From Vreelandella malpeensis (GTDB lineage Bacteria > Pseudomonadota > Gammaproteobacteria > Pseudomonadales > Halomonadaceae): a stretch of DNA of 64,000 bases. The notes beneath the pieces are model-generated. The model did no database searches and was not told the origin of the DNA. It was given only the letters and a program-made list of their open reading frames with translations. A program made the translations under genes and the position numbers. Within the stretch, counting starts at the first letter, position 1, and each line of letters starts with the position of its first letter. Shown piece after piece: positions 45,192-54,240 of this stretch. The stretch covers positions 806,001 through 870,000 of the forward strand of contig NZ_WHVL01000001.1 in NCBI RefSeq assembly GCF_020622355.1. Reading direction: 5' to 3'.

Positions 45192-45548
45192 ATGCGGATT
45201 CTAGTCGTTGACGACGACACGCTGTCGGCCGAAATGACCGCCGCCATCCTGGCGGGGCAGCAGTACATCCCCGTCATGGCTCACGATGCGATGGAGGCGA
45301 TCACGCAGCTAGAGGCCCACCCGGACATCGCCCTGATCGTGAGCGATCTGTACATGCCGTTGATCGATGGCATCGAGCTCTGCGCCACGCTCAGAGAACA
45401 GGGCGTGATGCTGCCGTTCGTCCTGCTGACCGGCGACACGCCGACCGCCGCGCTCACCGCGACGCCAGGCCTGACCGCCTGCCTGCAGAAGGAAGCGGAC
45501 CTGGCACACACCCTCGTCCGGACCGTCGATCGGGCGCTGAGGGAATGA
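45192..45548 (+). CDS. Stand-alone receiver (CheY-like) protein
   Basis: The 118-residue single-domain receiver has the acidic pair in LVVDDDTLSAEM, the phospho-acceptor D52 (VSDLYMPLIDG), the threonine in LLTGDTP and a lysine near 104 (CLQKEADL). It could carry phosphate from the CheA hybrid kinase to the HPt of the downstream diguanylate cyclase or act as a phosphate sink. That route is inference. AGAGGAAC precedes the ATG. The gap to cheA is 26 bases. Confidence 0.9.
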   Translation: MRILVVDDDTLSAEMTAAILAGQQYIPVMAHDAMEAITQLEAHPDIALIVSDLYMPLIDGIELCATLREQGVMLPFVLLTGDTPTAALTATPGLTACLQKEADLAHTLVRTVDRALRE

Positions 45549-45580
45549 CGCCATGCCCGCCCACTTCAACAGGTAAGCCG

Positions 45581-47260
45581 ATGTCGACTCCCTCGACGCT
45601 GCAAGAGAAACTCAACGAGCTGCGGTTGCGCTTCATCGCGCAACTCTCCACGCGCATCGATGCCACCATCAACCAATGGCAGCAAAGTGCCGGCTCGACC
45701 GAGGCACGCGCGCAGCTCGCCCCGGAGCTTCACCGCTTCTTTCACAGCTTGAAAGGCACCGGCCGGTCGCTGGGTTTCGAGCGGCTGTCGGCTCTGGCGC
45801 ATCAGGGCGAAGAGGCACTGACGGCGCTGCCGGTGCCCGCCCACATCGATCGCACCATCGAGCGGCTGCTGGAGGCGCTGGTCCAGGAGCAGGCCTACCT
45901 CGAACAACACAGAAGCCAGGCGACGCTGCCCGCCTCCTTCAACGCCGTCGAGTTCGGCGCCGGTCAGCGCAACAGTCGCCAGCGGCTGATCTACCTGTGC
46001 GACGACGAGCCGGAGCAGGTCACCCAGCTGCTGCACCACTTGCGCTGCTTTGGCCACGAGGTGATCCATTTCGCCGATACCCAGGCGTTCTTCAACGCCG
46101 TGCTGTCGCGGCGCCCCGACGCTATCATCATGGACGTCCAGTTTCCCCAGGGAAACACCGCCGGTACCGAAACCCTGACCAGCCTCAACCGGCTCACCGG
46201 CGAGCGCCTGCCCGCCATCGTGCTCTCCGCTCACGGTGACTTCAATTCGCGCCTGAGCGCCGTCAGGGCGGGTTGCAGCGGCTATTTCACCAAGCCCGTC
46301 AAGCCGCTGGACCTGATGCTCGCCCTGGACGAGCTGACCACGCCCCTGGACGATGAGCCGCTGCGCGTGTTGGTGGTGGACGACGACCCGGCGGCGGCGG
46401 ACTACCACGCGCTGGTGCTCGAACAGGCCGGCATGACCGTCAAACGCGCTCATCATCCTGCCGAGGCCTTCGAGGCGCTCGACTACTTCAGCCCCGACCT
46501 GATGCTGGTGGACATGTACATGCCGGTCTGCTCCGGCGAGGAGCTTGCCACCATCGTGCGCCAGCAGACCGAGTACGTGGGGCTGCCGATCCTCTACCTT
46601 TCCTCCGAGACCGACCGCCAGAAGCAGCTGACCGCCATGAACGCCGGCGTCGAGGGCTTCATCACCAAGCCGGTGGCGCCGGAGGAGCTGGTGTCGGCGG
46701 TGCGGCTGCGCGCCGAGCGCCTGCGCCACCTGCGCTCGCTGATGACCCAGGACAGCATGACCGGGCTCTACAACCACAGCACCACCACCGATCTGATCTC
46801 ACGCGCCCTGGTGCAGGCGTATCGCGACGATGCACAGCACGCCATGGCGATGATCGACATCGACCACTTCAAGGACGTCAACGATACCCACGGGCACCTG
46901 GCCGGCGACCAGGTCATCATCACCCTGGCGCGCATGCTGAAGACCCGCCTGCGCGTCTCCGACATCATCGGCCGCTACGGCGGCGAGGAGTTCGTGGTGC
47001 TGCTCAAAGGCGTCAGCGCCGATACCGCCGCCGCACTGATCGAGGAGCTGCGCCAGGATTTCGAGCAGGTGGACTTCAATGCGGGAAGCGCACGCTTCAA
47101 CTGCACCTTCAGCGCCGGCATCAGCGCCTTCCCCCATCATCCCTCCACCGAAGCGCTGCGGGTCAGCGCCGACCGCGCGCTCTACCGCGCCAAGAATCGC
47201 GGTCGCAATCGCGTCGCGATCAATCCGGACGAATCTGATGACGGCGCCGACGATGAGTGA
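45581..47260 (+). CDS. HPt-REC-REC-GGDEF diguanylate cyclase (WspR-like output)
   Basis: The 559-residue protein combines four modules. An HPt domain (H55 in HRFFHSLKGTGRSLG) is at about 1-125. Receiver 1 (LIYLCDDEPEQVTQ; IIMDVQFPQG) is at about 137-255, receiver 2 (RVLVVDDDPAAADYH; LMLVDMYMPV) at about 265-385, and a GGDEF domain is at about 395-555. The active loop is GGEEF, and an RVSD inhibitory site precedes it by five residues, so product inhibition by cyclic-di-GMP is expected. It should make cyclic-di-GMP when phosphorylated by the CheA hybrid. WspR has only one receiver and no HPt. The ATG at 45581 follows a short 32-base gap. Confidence 0.92.
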   Translation: MSTPSTLQEKLNELRLRFIAQLSTRIDATINQWQQSAGSTEARAQLAPELHRFFHSLKGTGRSLGFERLSALAHQGEEALTALPVPAHIDRTIERLLEALVQEQAYLEQHRSQATLPASFNAVEFGAGQRNSRQRLIYLCDDEPEQVTQLLHHLRCFGHEVIHFADTQAFFNAVLSRRPDAIIMDVQFPQGNTAGTETLTSLNRLTGERLPAIVLSAHGDFNSRLSAVRAGCSGYFTKPVKPLDLMLALDELTTPLDDEPLRVLVVDDDPAAADYHALVLEQAGMTVKRAHHPAEAFEALDYFSPDLMLVDMYMPVCSGEELATIVRQQTEYVGLPILYLSSETDRQKQLTAMNAGVEGFITKPVAPEELVSAVRLRAERLRHLRSLMTQDSMTGLYNHSTTTDLISRALVQAYRDDAQHAMAMIDIDHFKDVNDTHGHLAGDQVIITLARMLKTRLRVSDIIGRYGGEEFVVLLKGVSADTAAALIEELRQDFEQVDFNAGSARFNCTFSAGISAFPHHPSTEALRVSADRALYRAKNRGRNRVAINPDESDDGADDE

Positions 47261-47771
47261 CCCCTCCGCGCTCGGCCTCGGCGAGGCGCTGGCCCGCCAG
47301 GGCGAGGCACACACCCGCGTCGACGTCGACGAACCCGCCCGTCAATTGGTGCTGTTTCGCTTGGGCGGCCAGCGTTTTGCACTGCCGGGAAGCGCGGTGC
47401 GCGAAATTCTCGACGGCCAGCAGAGCGTCTACTTCGTTCCCGGGGTTCCCGACGGCATCGAAGGGGTGATCCATCTGCGCGGCGCCATCGAGTCGGTGAT
47501 CACCCTCGAGCGCCTGCTCGACCTTCCGGCCCCCCCGCCGGGGGCCGGCATGCTGCTGCTGGTCCACGCGGCCGGCATTCGCACCGGCGTGCGCATCGAA
47601 GCACTCGAGGACGTCTGCGAGGTCGGCGAGAGCACCCTCAAGCCGCCGGAGGCGCTGAACGACACGCTCGCGCCCTTCGTCACCGCGCTGATCCATCGCG
47701 ACGCACGCGAGGCGATTGCGCTGCTCGATGCCGACGCCCTGCTCGGCGCCTTCCAGGCGGGCCAGGGCTGA
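47253..47771 (+). CDS. cheW: CheW-domain adaptor protein
   Basis: The 172-residue protein is a CheW-type coupling protein: RQLVLFRLGGQRFALPGSAVREILDGQQSVYFVPGVPDGIEGVIHLRGAIESVITLERLL, then IRTGVRIEALEDVCEV. It would link the chemoreceptor to the CheA hybrid. The ATG at 47253 overlaps the cyclase stop by eight bases; another at 47238 would add five residues. The N-terminal ~30 residues precede the CheW fold and look disordered. The next gene follows two bases after its stop. Confidence 0.88.
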   Translation: MSDPSALGLGEALARQGEAHTRVDVDEPARQLVLFRLGGQRFALPGSAVREILDGQQSVYFVPGVPDGIEGVIHLRGAIESVITLERLLDLPAPPPGAGMLLLVHAAGIRTGVRIEALEDVCEVGESTLKPPEALNDTLAPFVTALIHRDAREAIALLDADALLGAFQAGQG

Positions 47772-47773
47772 GG

Positions 47774-48136
47774 ATGGATCACGTCTCGCTGGTGGTCTTC
47801 GAGGCGGGCCAGCACCGCTTCGCCCTGGAAGCGAGCCGGGTACGCCGACTCTCCAGTACCCCGAGCCACACGCGCACCGCGCACCTTGCACGCCTTTTGA
47901 ACCTCGAAGGCAGCGCCCCGGCGAGCCGCTGGCTCACTCTCGTCGATGGCGAAGGCGCGTGGGAGCTGGGAGTGGCGGGCAGTACCAAGCTTATCGACTG
48001 GCCCGCCCCCGCCCTCTATCCCTTGTCCGAGCTCGTGCTCGTACGCGCTAGCGTGCATCCGGCGCTGATCGGTATCGCCTTCGAGCGACAGCACACCCCC
48101 TGCTGGCTGCTGGCGGCAGACCGGCTCACGCCGTGA
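47774..48136 (+). CDS. Small CheW-like protein
   Basis: The 120-residue protein begins MDHVSLVVFEAGQHRFALEASRVRRL, which reads like the first strands of a CheW domain. It continues with RWLTLVDGEGAWELGV and ends WLLAADRLTP. It is shorter than CheW and lacks the clear LRG loop (VIHLRG) that contacts CheA. In Wsp systems two CheW proteins (WspB and WspD) are present, and this could be the second. It overlaps the convergent moeA stop by 11 bases. Confidence 0.6.
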   Translation: MDHVSLVVFEAGQHRFALEASRVRRLSSTPSHTRTAHLARLLNLEGSAPASRWLTLVDGEGAWELGVAGSTKLIDWPAPALYPLSELVLVRASVHPALIGIAFERQHTPCWLLAADRLTP

Positions 48137-49331
48137 GCCACAAGCACGCCAGCGGATCGCCCGGCGCCACGCGCCGGTGCGGGTCAACGATCGCCAGGGC
48201 ATCGGCGTGCACGCAGGAGGAGAGCACCGAGGAGTCCTGATCGTCGAAGGCGTGGGCCTCGACCCCGGCCTCGGTGAAGGCGAGCTTCACGCGCATGTAG
48301 TGACGGCGCGGCCCGGTGGTGGTGGAAAAAGTCGCGATTGCCGTCACCTGAGTCAACGTCTCGAGCGCTGGACAGCCGAGCAGCGCCCCCATCAGCGGGC
48401 GCAGAAACAGCCACGCCCCCACGAAGCTCGAGACCGGATTGCCAGGCAGCCCCACGAAGCGCGCCGTGCGGCCGTTGCCGCGCGGCAGTCGCCCCAGCGC
48501 CAGGGGCTTGCCCGGGCGAATCGCCAGCCGCCACAGATCCAACTCGCCCAGGGCGTCGAGGGCACGCTTGACGTGATCCTCCTCGCCCACGCTGACCCCG
48601 CCGGTGGTGATCACCACGTCGGCAAGCGCGGCAGCGCGCGCCAGGCACGACTGGGTCTTGTCGGCATCGTCCGGCACGCTCTCCAGATGCACCACTTCGG
48701 CGCCGAAGCTTGCCAGCAACTGCCGGAGCATCGGCCGATTGCTGTTGTAGAGCTGGCCGGGCGCCAAGGGCGTACCCGGCTCGACGACCTCGTCGCCGGT
48801 CGAGAGCAGCGCCACGCGCGGGCGGCGGCGCACCACGACCTCGTCGATGCCCTGCCCCGCCAGGTGCCCGAGCCCGGCGGCCGTGAGCCGCGTGCCCGCC
48901 TCGAGCAGCACGCTGCCCCTGGCCACATCCCGCGCGCGCCGGCGCACGCTATTGCCCACGGCAACACCGGCGGGAATGCGGGCGCGCTCGCCGTCACGCT
49001 CCACCTCCTCCTGCATCACCACGCAGTCCGCCCCTTCGGGCAGTTCGCCGCCGGTGAAGATGCGCGCGCAGCTTCCCGGCTCGAGTGGGCGCGCCGGGCT
49101 TCCCGCGGCGATGCGCTGGGAGACCGGCAGCCAGGTGCCGGCATCCGCCGCGCGCAAGGCGTAGCCGTCCATGGCGCTGTTGTCGAAGGCGGGCACGTCG
49201 AGCGTGGCCATCACGGGGGTAGCCAGCACTCGCCCGGCGGCGTGCTCGAGGGCGAGCGTTTCGCTTTCGAGCGGGCAGACCTCGGCGAGAAGCGCTTCTA
49301 AAGCGTGTTCGATCGGCGCCAGCTCAGCCAT
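48126..49331 (-). CDS. moeA: Molybdopterin molybdenumtransferase MoeA
   Basis: The 401-residue enzyme inserts molybdate into adenylated molybdopterin. The usual MoeA blocks are intact: PAFDNSAMDGYAL near residue 50 (catalytic Asp in MDGYA), GSPARPLEPGSCARIFTGGELPEGADCVVMQEE, VALLSTGDEVVEPG, DVVITTGGVSVGEEDHVKRAL and [12 protein letters not shown]. It is translated leftward with moaB, whose stop overlaps its start by eight bases. A second, more divergent MoeA is encoded in the rightward arm of the same island. Confidence 0.94.
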   Translation of the reverse strand: MAELAPIEHALEALLAEVCPLESETLALEHAAGRVLATPVMATLDVPAFDNSAMDGYALRAADAGTWLPVSQRIAAGSPARPLEPGSCARIFTGGELPEGADCVVMQEEVERDGERARIPAGVAVGNSVRRRARDVARGSVLLEAGTRLTAAGLGHLAGQGIDEVVVRRRPRVALLSTGDEVVEPGTPLAPGQLYNSNRPMLRQLLASFGAEVVHLESVPDDADKTQSCLARAAALADVVITTGGVSVGEEDHVKRALDALGELDLWRLAIRPGKPLALGRLPRGNGRTARFVGLPGNPVSSFVGAWLFLRPLMGALLGCPALETLTQVTAIATFSTTTGPRRHYMRVKLAFTEAGVEAHAFDDQDSSVLSSCVHADALAIVDPHRRVAPGDPLACLWLTA

Positions 49332-49842
49332 GCTGGCCCCGCCCTGGAATCACCAGGTTGGCGAAGTTGCACGGTTGATGGCGGCTGTCGAGCTGCTCGG
49401 CGAGCAGGCGGTCCCAACCGGTGCGACACGCGCCGGTGGAACCCGGCAGACAGAAGATCACAGTTCGATTGGCGAGCCCGCCCAGACAGCGGCTTTGAAT
49501 GGTGGAGCTGCCAATCTCCTCGCCGCTGAGCGCCCGAAAGCGCTCGCCGAAGCCCTGGATCTCCTTGTCGAAGAGCACCGCGACCGCCTCCGGGGTGGAA
49601 TCGCGCCCGGTGAAGCCGGTGCCGCCGGTGGTGATCACCACCTGCACCTCGGGGTCGGCGATCCACGCCGCCACCACGGCGCGAATGCGGTACATGTCGT
49701 CGACCACGATGCGTTTTTCCGCCAGCCGATGGCCGGCGCTCTCGAGGCGCTCGACCAGCAACTGGCCGGAGGTGTCGCTCTCCTCGGTGCGCGTGTCCGA
49801 GACGGTCAACACCGCGATGTTCAGCGCTTGCATGGCATCCAC
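49324..49842 (-). CDS. moaB: Molybdopterin adenylyltransferase-like protein MoaB
   Basis: The 172-residue protein matches E. coli MoaB closely: IAVLTVSDTRTEESDTSGQLLVERLESAGH, VVITTGGTGFTGRDSTPEAVAVLFDKEIQGFGERFR, SGEEIGSSTIQSRCLGGLANRTVIFCLPGSTGACRTGW. It binds molybdopterin and, in organisms lacking MogA, performs its adenylation. The GTG at 49842 follows AAGGAG by eight bases; the ATG nine bases later is too far from that site. It overlaps moeA by eight bases and follows the DUF1244 gene closely. Confidence 0.92.
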   Translation of the reverse strand: MDAMQALNIAVLTVSDTRTEESDTSGQLLVERLESAGHRLAEKRIVVDDMYRIRAVVAAWIADPEVQVVITTGGTGFTGRDSTPEAVAVLFDKEIQGFGERFRALSGEEIGSSTIQSRCLGGLANRTVIFCLPGSTGACRTGWDRLLAEQLDSRHQPCNFANLVIPGRGQHG

Positions 49843-49846
49843 GGGG

Positions 49847-50173
49847 TCACTCCTTCGCGCGTTTCTGGGCCTGGCGCGCCTCGAGCGCCGCCAGTTGCTC
49901 GGGCGTTGCCTCGCCCTGGTAGTGCGCCTTCCATTCGCTGTAGGGCATGCCGTAGACGTGAGCCCGGGCGGCCTCGAGGTCGAGGGTTTCACCGCGCGCC
50001 TCGGCGGCGCTCACCAGCCACTTGGAGAGGCAGTTGCGACAGAAGTCCGCCAGGATCATCAGATCGATGTTCTGGACATCCTTGTTGTCGTCGAGATGGG
50101 CGAGAAGCCGGCGAAAGGCGGCGGCCTCGAGTTCGGTGCGGGTCGTCTGGTCAAATTCATCGAACGCTTGCAT
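49847..50173 (-). CDS. DUF1244 family protein
   Basis: The 108-residue protein matches DUF1244: FDQTTRTELEAAAFRRLLAHLDDNKDVQNIDLMILADFCRNCLSKWLVSAAEARG, then ARAHVYGMPYSEWKAHYQGEATPEQLAAL. It has a conserved FCRNCLSKW stretch with paired cysteines. Function is unknown. The ATG at 50173 follows AAGGAG with five-base spacing; the frame is open a little further without a ribosome site. It lies four bases before moaB, so it seems part of this cofactor operon here. Confidence 0.88.
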   Translation of the reverse strand: MQAFDEFDQTTRTELEAAAFRRLLAHLDDNKDVQNIDLMILADFCRNCLSKWLVSAAEARGETLDLEAARAHVYGMPYSEWKAHYQGEATPEQLAALEARQAQKRAKE

Positions 50174-50206
50174 GATGGCTCCTTGAGCGGATGATGTTCG
50201 CCAGCA

Positions 50207-50248
50207 TAGCAAAGACGCCCTTTAAAATAGCAAAGACGCCCTTTAAAA
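50207..50248. repeat. Perfect 21-base tandem repeat, two copies, in the mobA/DUF1244 divergent region
   Basis: Copies at 50207-50227 and 50228-50248 are identical (each starts TAGCAAAGACGCCC and ends TTTAAAA). They lie in the spacer between the two divergent Mo-cofactor operons, 34 bases from the DUF1244 start and 92 from the mobA start. They could be a paired regulator site or a simple duplication. Confidence 0.85.
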
Positions 50249-50339
50249 ACGCCGCGGCGATTGCGAACATGGCACTTCGCACGGCGCGTCGAGTCCAAAT
50301 GCGTGCACCGCCCCACTCACTCCCGGCGAAGGTACTCTC

Positions 50340-50951
50340 ATGATCGCGAAGGATGAACTGACCGGCCTGGTCCTGGCCGGCGGCGAAGGCCGCCGCATGG
50401 GCGGGCGTGACAAGGGGCTCGATCCTTTCGAGGGCGCGCCGCTGTTTACCCATGCGCTTGACCGCCTCGAAGGCCGGGTCAGTGAAGTGTTGATCAGCGC
50501 CAACCGCAATGCGGACGCTTACGCGCTGTTCGGCCACCGTGTAATCGGTGACCTCGAGCCCGGCTTTCAAGGGCCACTCATGGGCATCCTGAGCGGTCTC
50601 GAGGTGGCTATCACGCCGTGGCTGGTCGTTCTGCCCTGCGATACGCCGCTGCTGCCGGACGACGTGGTCGAGCGCCTGGTGGCCGGCATCGGCACGGCGC
50701 GCATCGGCGTTGCCTTCGACGGCGAGCGTCGGCACCCGACGGTCGCGCTGATCGACACGTCGCTTGCCGACGACCTGCGCGCTTTTCTGGCCAGCGGCGA
50801 GCGCAAGCTCACGCGCTGGTACGACCGTCATGCGAACTGTGATGTCGACATGGCGCACGCGCCCGGCGCCTTCGTCAATCTCAACGACGAAGCGCACAAG
50901 CAGCGCCTGGAGCTCGATCGCGCCGCGCGGCGCGCAAGGCCGAGCCAATGA
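50340..50951 (+). CDS. mobA: Molybdenum cofactor guanylyltransferase MobA
   Basis: The 203-residue enzyme transfers GMP to Mo-molybdopterin to make bis-MGD, the cofactor of DMSO-reductase-family enzymes such as formate dehydrogenase. The nucleotide-binding motif LAGGEGRRMGGRDKG is at 12-26, followed by ISANRNADAYALFGHRVIGD, GFQGPLMGILSGL and LPCDTPLLP. It starts the rightward arm of the cofactor island and overlaps moeA2 by four bases. Confidence 0.95.
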   Translation: MIAKDELTGLVLAGGEGRRMGGRDKGLDPFEGAPLFTHALDRLEGRVSEVLISANRNADAYALFGHRVIGDLEPGFQGPLMGILSGLEVAITPWLVVLPCDTPLLPDDVVERLVAGIGTARIGVAFDGERRHPTVALIDTSLADDLRAFLASGERKLTRWYDRHANCDVDMAHAPGAFVNLNDEAHKQRLELDRAARRARPSQ

Positions 50952-52231
50952 CGCGCGGTGCCGAGCAAGGCATTGCTCTGAGCGTCGACGAGGCCCGCAC
51001 GGCGCTCGCGCGCCTGGTGAGCCGGGACGTGGGCAGCGAGACCCTCGACTTGGCAGACGCCCACGGTCGCACGCTGGCCACCGCCGTCGAGGCGCCTTTC
51101 GATGTGCCGCGCTACGCCAACGCCGCGCTGGACGGCATCGCCCTGGCTTGGCCCGAGGGCGCTCCTCGCCGCTGGTCGATTGCCGGGAGCGTATTCGCCG
51201 GCGACGCCTTCACCGGCGAGATCGGCGCCGACGCCTGTGTACGCATCACCACCGGCGCGCCACTGCCCACCGGCACCGATACCGTGATTGCCCGTGAGCA
51301 GTTCGAGGAGCGCGACGGGTACGTTCTGCTCACAGCACCAGCGCAAGTGACGAAGGGTCAAAACGTACGCCAGGCCGGCGAGGAACTCGCCGCCGGCGCT
51401 GTGGTGCTAGGCGCAGGCGCGTACCTTGACGCCGCTGCCCTCGGGCTTCTCGCCTCGCTCGGTTTTGCCCGGGTGAGCGTGATCAAGCGCCCGGTGGTGG
51501 CGCTTTTTTCCACCGGCAATGAAGTCATCGCCCCCGGCGAGGCGTTGCCTTCTGCCGGAGTGTTCGATGCCAACCGCTTTGCGCTGATGGGGCTTCTTCG
51601 CGAGCACGACGCCTGCGTGCTCGACCTGGGCATCCTGCCCGACGAGTCCTCGGCAATCGAGGCGGCACTGGCCGGGGCCGCCGCGCGAAGTGATCTGGTG
51701 CTGACCAGCGCCGGCGTCTCTGCCGGCGAGCGCGACTTCACCCGCGCCGCACTCGACGCCCTGGGCCAACTGGCCTTCTGGCGCGTGGCGCTGCGCCCGG
51801 GGCGACCGCTCGCCGCAGGGCTTCTAGGCGAGCGCCGCACCCCCTTCGTGGGCCTGCCGGGGAACCCGGTGGCGGCCATGGTGGCCTTTCACCAGTTCGT
51901 AGCACCACTGCTTGCGCGCCTGCAAGGCCTGCCCTCCGCCGCGCCGGTGCGGCTGGCGGCGGTGCTCGAGACGCCGATCCAGGGTCGTCGCCAGCGCACC
52001 GATCTGCTTCGCGGCGTCTACCGCTGCGACGCGCAGGGCCGGCTTCACGTACGAATCACCGGGGCCCAGGGCTCGGGTATGCTAACCTCCATGGTGGCGG
52101 CCAACTGCCTGATCGAGCTTGGCGACAATCAGGGGGCCGCCGCTGCGGGCGAGATCGTGTCGATCCAGCCGCTCGCCGCGCCGCAACCGCCCGCAACGCC
52201 GCCCTCCACCGACCTATCGAGATGGCCATGA
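50948..52231 (+). CDS. Second MoeA paralogue (divergent)
   Basis: The 427-residue protein is a MoeA-type molybdenumtransferase. The usual SAMDGYA motif is changed to AALDGIA (the aspartate is kept), and GGVSVGExD reads [28 protein letters not shown] and [15 protein letters not shown] are canonical. The last ~25 residues are Ala/Pro-rich. It overlaps mobA by four bases and moaA by ten. MoeA pairs in which one serves a particular metal or enzyme class are known, so a specialised role is possible. That this copy serves the formate dehydrogenase is inference. Confidence 0.88.
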   Translation: MTRGAEQGIALSVDEARTALARLVSRDVGSETLDLADAHGRTLATAVEAPFDVPRYANAALDGIALAWPEGAPRRWSIAGSVFAGDAFTGEIGADACVRITTGAPLPTGTDTVIAREQFEERDGYVLLTAPAQVTKGQNVRQAGEELAAGAVVLGAGAYLDAAALGLLASLGFARVSVIKRPVVALFSTGNEVIAPGEALPSAGVFDANRFALMGLLREHDACVLDLGILPDESSAIEAALAGAAARSDLVLTSAGVSAGERDFTRAALDALGQLAFWRVALRPGRPLAAGLLGERRTPFVGLPGNPVAAMVAFHQFVAPLLARLQGLPSAAPVRLAAVLETPIQGRRQRTDLLRGVYRCDAQGRLHVRITGAQGSGMLTSMVAANCLIELGDNQGAAAAGEIVSIQPLAAPQPPATPPSTDLSRWP

Positions 52232-53217
52232 CCGAGCAACTGATCGACCCCATTGGCCGCCGCGTCAACTACGTACGGATATCGGTCACCGACCGCTGCG
52301 ACTTCCGCTGTGTCTACTGCATGAGCGAGGAGATGACGTTTCTGCCCCGCGCCCAGGTGCTCACCCTCGAGGAGATCGCCACCATCGCCCGCGCCTTCAC
52401 CGAGCTCGGCGTCGAGAAAATCCGCCTGACCGGGGGCGAGCCGCTGGTGCGCGCCAACATCACCCAACTGGTCGACGAGATCGGCGCCCTGGGACTTGCC
52501 GACTTCACCATGACCACCAACGGCGCGAGCCTCAGAAAGCACGCCCGGCGCCTCAAGGAGGGCGGGCTCACCCGGCTCAACGTGAGCCTGGATTCGCTCG
52601 ACCCGGCGCGCTTCAAGGCGCTGACCCGCACCGGTGATCTGGACAAGGTGATCGACGGCATCCGCGCCGCCAAGGAGGCGGGCTTTTCGCGCATCAAGCT
52701 CAACGCGGTGATTTTGAAAGGGCGCAACGACGACGAGGTGCTGGACCTGGTCGAGTTCGCTCGCCGCGAAGGGCTCGACTTGAGCTTCATCGAGGAGATG
52801 CCGCTGGGCGACGTGTCGGATCACTCCCGCGCCGAGACCTTCTTCTCCAGCGACGACGTCAAGGCGCTGATCGAGGCGCGCTACGCGCTGACGCCCAGTG
52901 CCGTGACCACGCCGGGCCCGTCGCGCTACTTCAGCATGAGCGACAGCGACAGCCGGATCGGCTTCATCTCGCCGCACAGCCACAACTTCTGCGACAGCTG
53001 CAACCGCGTGCGGGTGACCGTCGAGGGGCGGCTTCTGCTGTGTCTGGGCAACGAGCACTCAGTGGACCTGCGCGCGGTGATTCGCCGTCACCCCGGCGAC
53101 ATGGCAAGGCTCAAGCAGGCGATCATCGATGCGCTGCCGCTCAAGCCCGAGCGCCACCACTTCACCACCGACGGTGACGTCCAGGTGGTGCGCTTCATGA
53201 ACATGACCGGAGGCTAG
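52222..53217 (+). CDS. moaA: GTP 3',8-cyclase MoaA
   Basis: The 331-residue radical-SAM enzyme starts molybdopterin synthesis from GTP. The radical-SAM cysteines are C26, C30 and C33 (CDFRCVYC). The second cluster is in [33 protein letters not shown] and the C-terminal FMNMTGG, ending in the catalytic double glycine, are all present. The start ATG at 52222 overlaps the upstream MoeA stop by ten bases. A CobW-type gene follows after three bases. Confidence 0.95.
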   Translation: MAMTEQLIDPIGRRVNYVRISVTDRCDFRCVYCMSEEMTFLPRAQVLTLEEIATIARAFTELGVEKIRLTGGEPLVRANITQLVDEIGALGLADFTMTTNGASLRKHARRLKEGGLTRLNVSLDSLDPARFKALTRTGDLDKVIDGIRAAKEAGFSRIKLNAVILKGRNDDEVLDLVEFARREGLDLSFIEEMPLGDVSDHSRAETFFSSDDVKALIEARYALTPSAVTTPGPSRYFSMSDSDSRIGFISPHSHNFCDSCNRVRVTVEGRLLLCLGNEHSVDLRAVIRRHPGDMARLKQAIIDALPLKPERHHFTTDGDVQVVRFMNMTGG

Positions 53218-53220
53218 TTT

Positions 53221-54231
53221 TTGTCACCAGCGCGCACTCCCACCCACGTCGTGACCGGGTTTCTCGGCAGCGGCAAGACCACACTCATCCACAGCCTGAT
53301 CGCCCAGAAGCCTGGGGACGAAACCTGGGCGGTGCTGGTCAACGAATTCGGTCAGATCGGCATCGACCAGGCGATGTTCGAGGAACGCGATGACGTCGTG
53401 GTCAAGGGGCTACCCGGGGGATGCCTGTGCTGCCAGCTGGCCTTCGTGCTGCAGGCGGGGCTTGTCAACCTGATCGCCCGCGCCCGGCCCGATCGACTGA
53501 TCATCGAGCCGTCGGGGCTCGGACATCCGGCGGGGCTTCTCGATCTGCTGCGTGGTGAGACCTTTCGTGAGGCGCTCGAGGTGCGTGACATCGTCGTCGC
53601 CCTCGACCCGCGCCGGCTCGACGAGCCGAAAGTGCGCGAGCATGAGACCTTCAACGACCAGCTGGCGGTGGCCGACGCGGTGGTGCTCACCCAGCTAGAA
53701 CACGCGAGCAGCGACCAGCGTGCCCGCGCCCACACCTTTCTCGAGACGCGCTGGCCGCGCCCGAAGTGGGTGCACGAGGCCGAACGCAAGACACTCCCGC
53801 TGACCCTGCTCGAAGACGGCGGCGAGGCGCCGTTCAAGGCACTCGAGCGGCCCGCGGCACATCGCAGGTTAGCGGCGCCGCCGTCGCTCGAGGGCAGCTT
53901 CTTCGATCCCGCGCCACGCCCGGGGACGCCCCGCTGCGAAACCGCAAGCTCGCTGGGCTACACCTCCACGGGGCTGCGCTGGCACCCCGACGACCGCTTC
54001 GATCTCGACCTGCTCGCCCAGCTTCTTTCCGCGCTGCCGAGGGCGGCCCGGGCGAAAGGGGTCTTTCACACCCGCGACGGCTGGAAGCGGCTCAACCGCG
54101 CCGAGGGCGCGCTGAGCGTCGAGGCGAGCACCTGGCGCCAGGATTCGCGCCTCGAGATCATCCTGCCCGATGCCCAGACGAGCGCGGATGGCCACGCCTC
54201 GCTTCTCGAGCGACTGCGCCCACTCGAATAG
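53221..54231 (+). CDS. CobW/COG0523-type GTPase (metal-chaperone family)
   Basis: The 336-residue GTPase has Walker A GFLGSGKTT (13-21), the metal-binding GGCLCC at 66-71, Walker B-like DRLIIEPSGLGHP, and the C-terminal CobW_C region (SLGYTSTGLRWHPDDRFDLDLLAQLL). COG0523 proteins deliver or insert metal ions into enzymes. Being last in a moaA operon it may serve the Mo-enzyme system, but zinc, cobalt or iron roles occur in the family. It appears to use a TTG start at 53221, three bases after the moaA stop and within range of the GGAGG at the moaA end. Confidence 0.85.
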   Translation: MSPARTPTHVVTGFLGSGKTTLIHSLIAQKPGDETWAVLVNEFGQIGIDQAMFEERDDVVVKGLPGGCLCCQLAFVLQAGLVNLIARARPDRLIIEPSGLGHPAGLLDLLRGETFREALEVRDIVVALDPRRLDEPKVREHETFNDQLAVADAVVLTQLEHASSDQRARAHTFLETRWPRPKWVHEAERKTLPLTLLEDGGEAPFKALERPAAHRRLAAPPSLEGSFFDPAPRPGTPRCETASSLGYTSTGLRWHPDDRFDLDLLAQLLSALPRAARAKGVFHTRDGWKRLNRAEGALSVEASTWRQDSRLEIILPDAQTSADGHASLLERLRPLE

Positions 54232-54240
54232 CCCGCCGAC

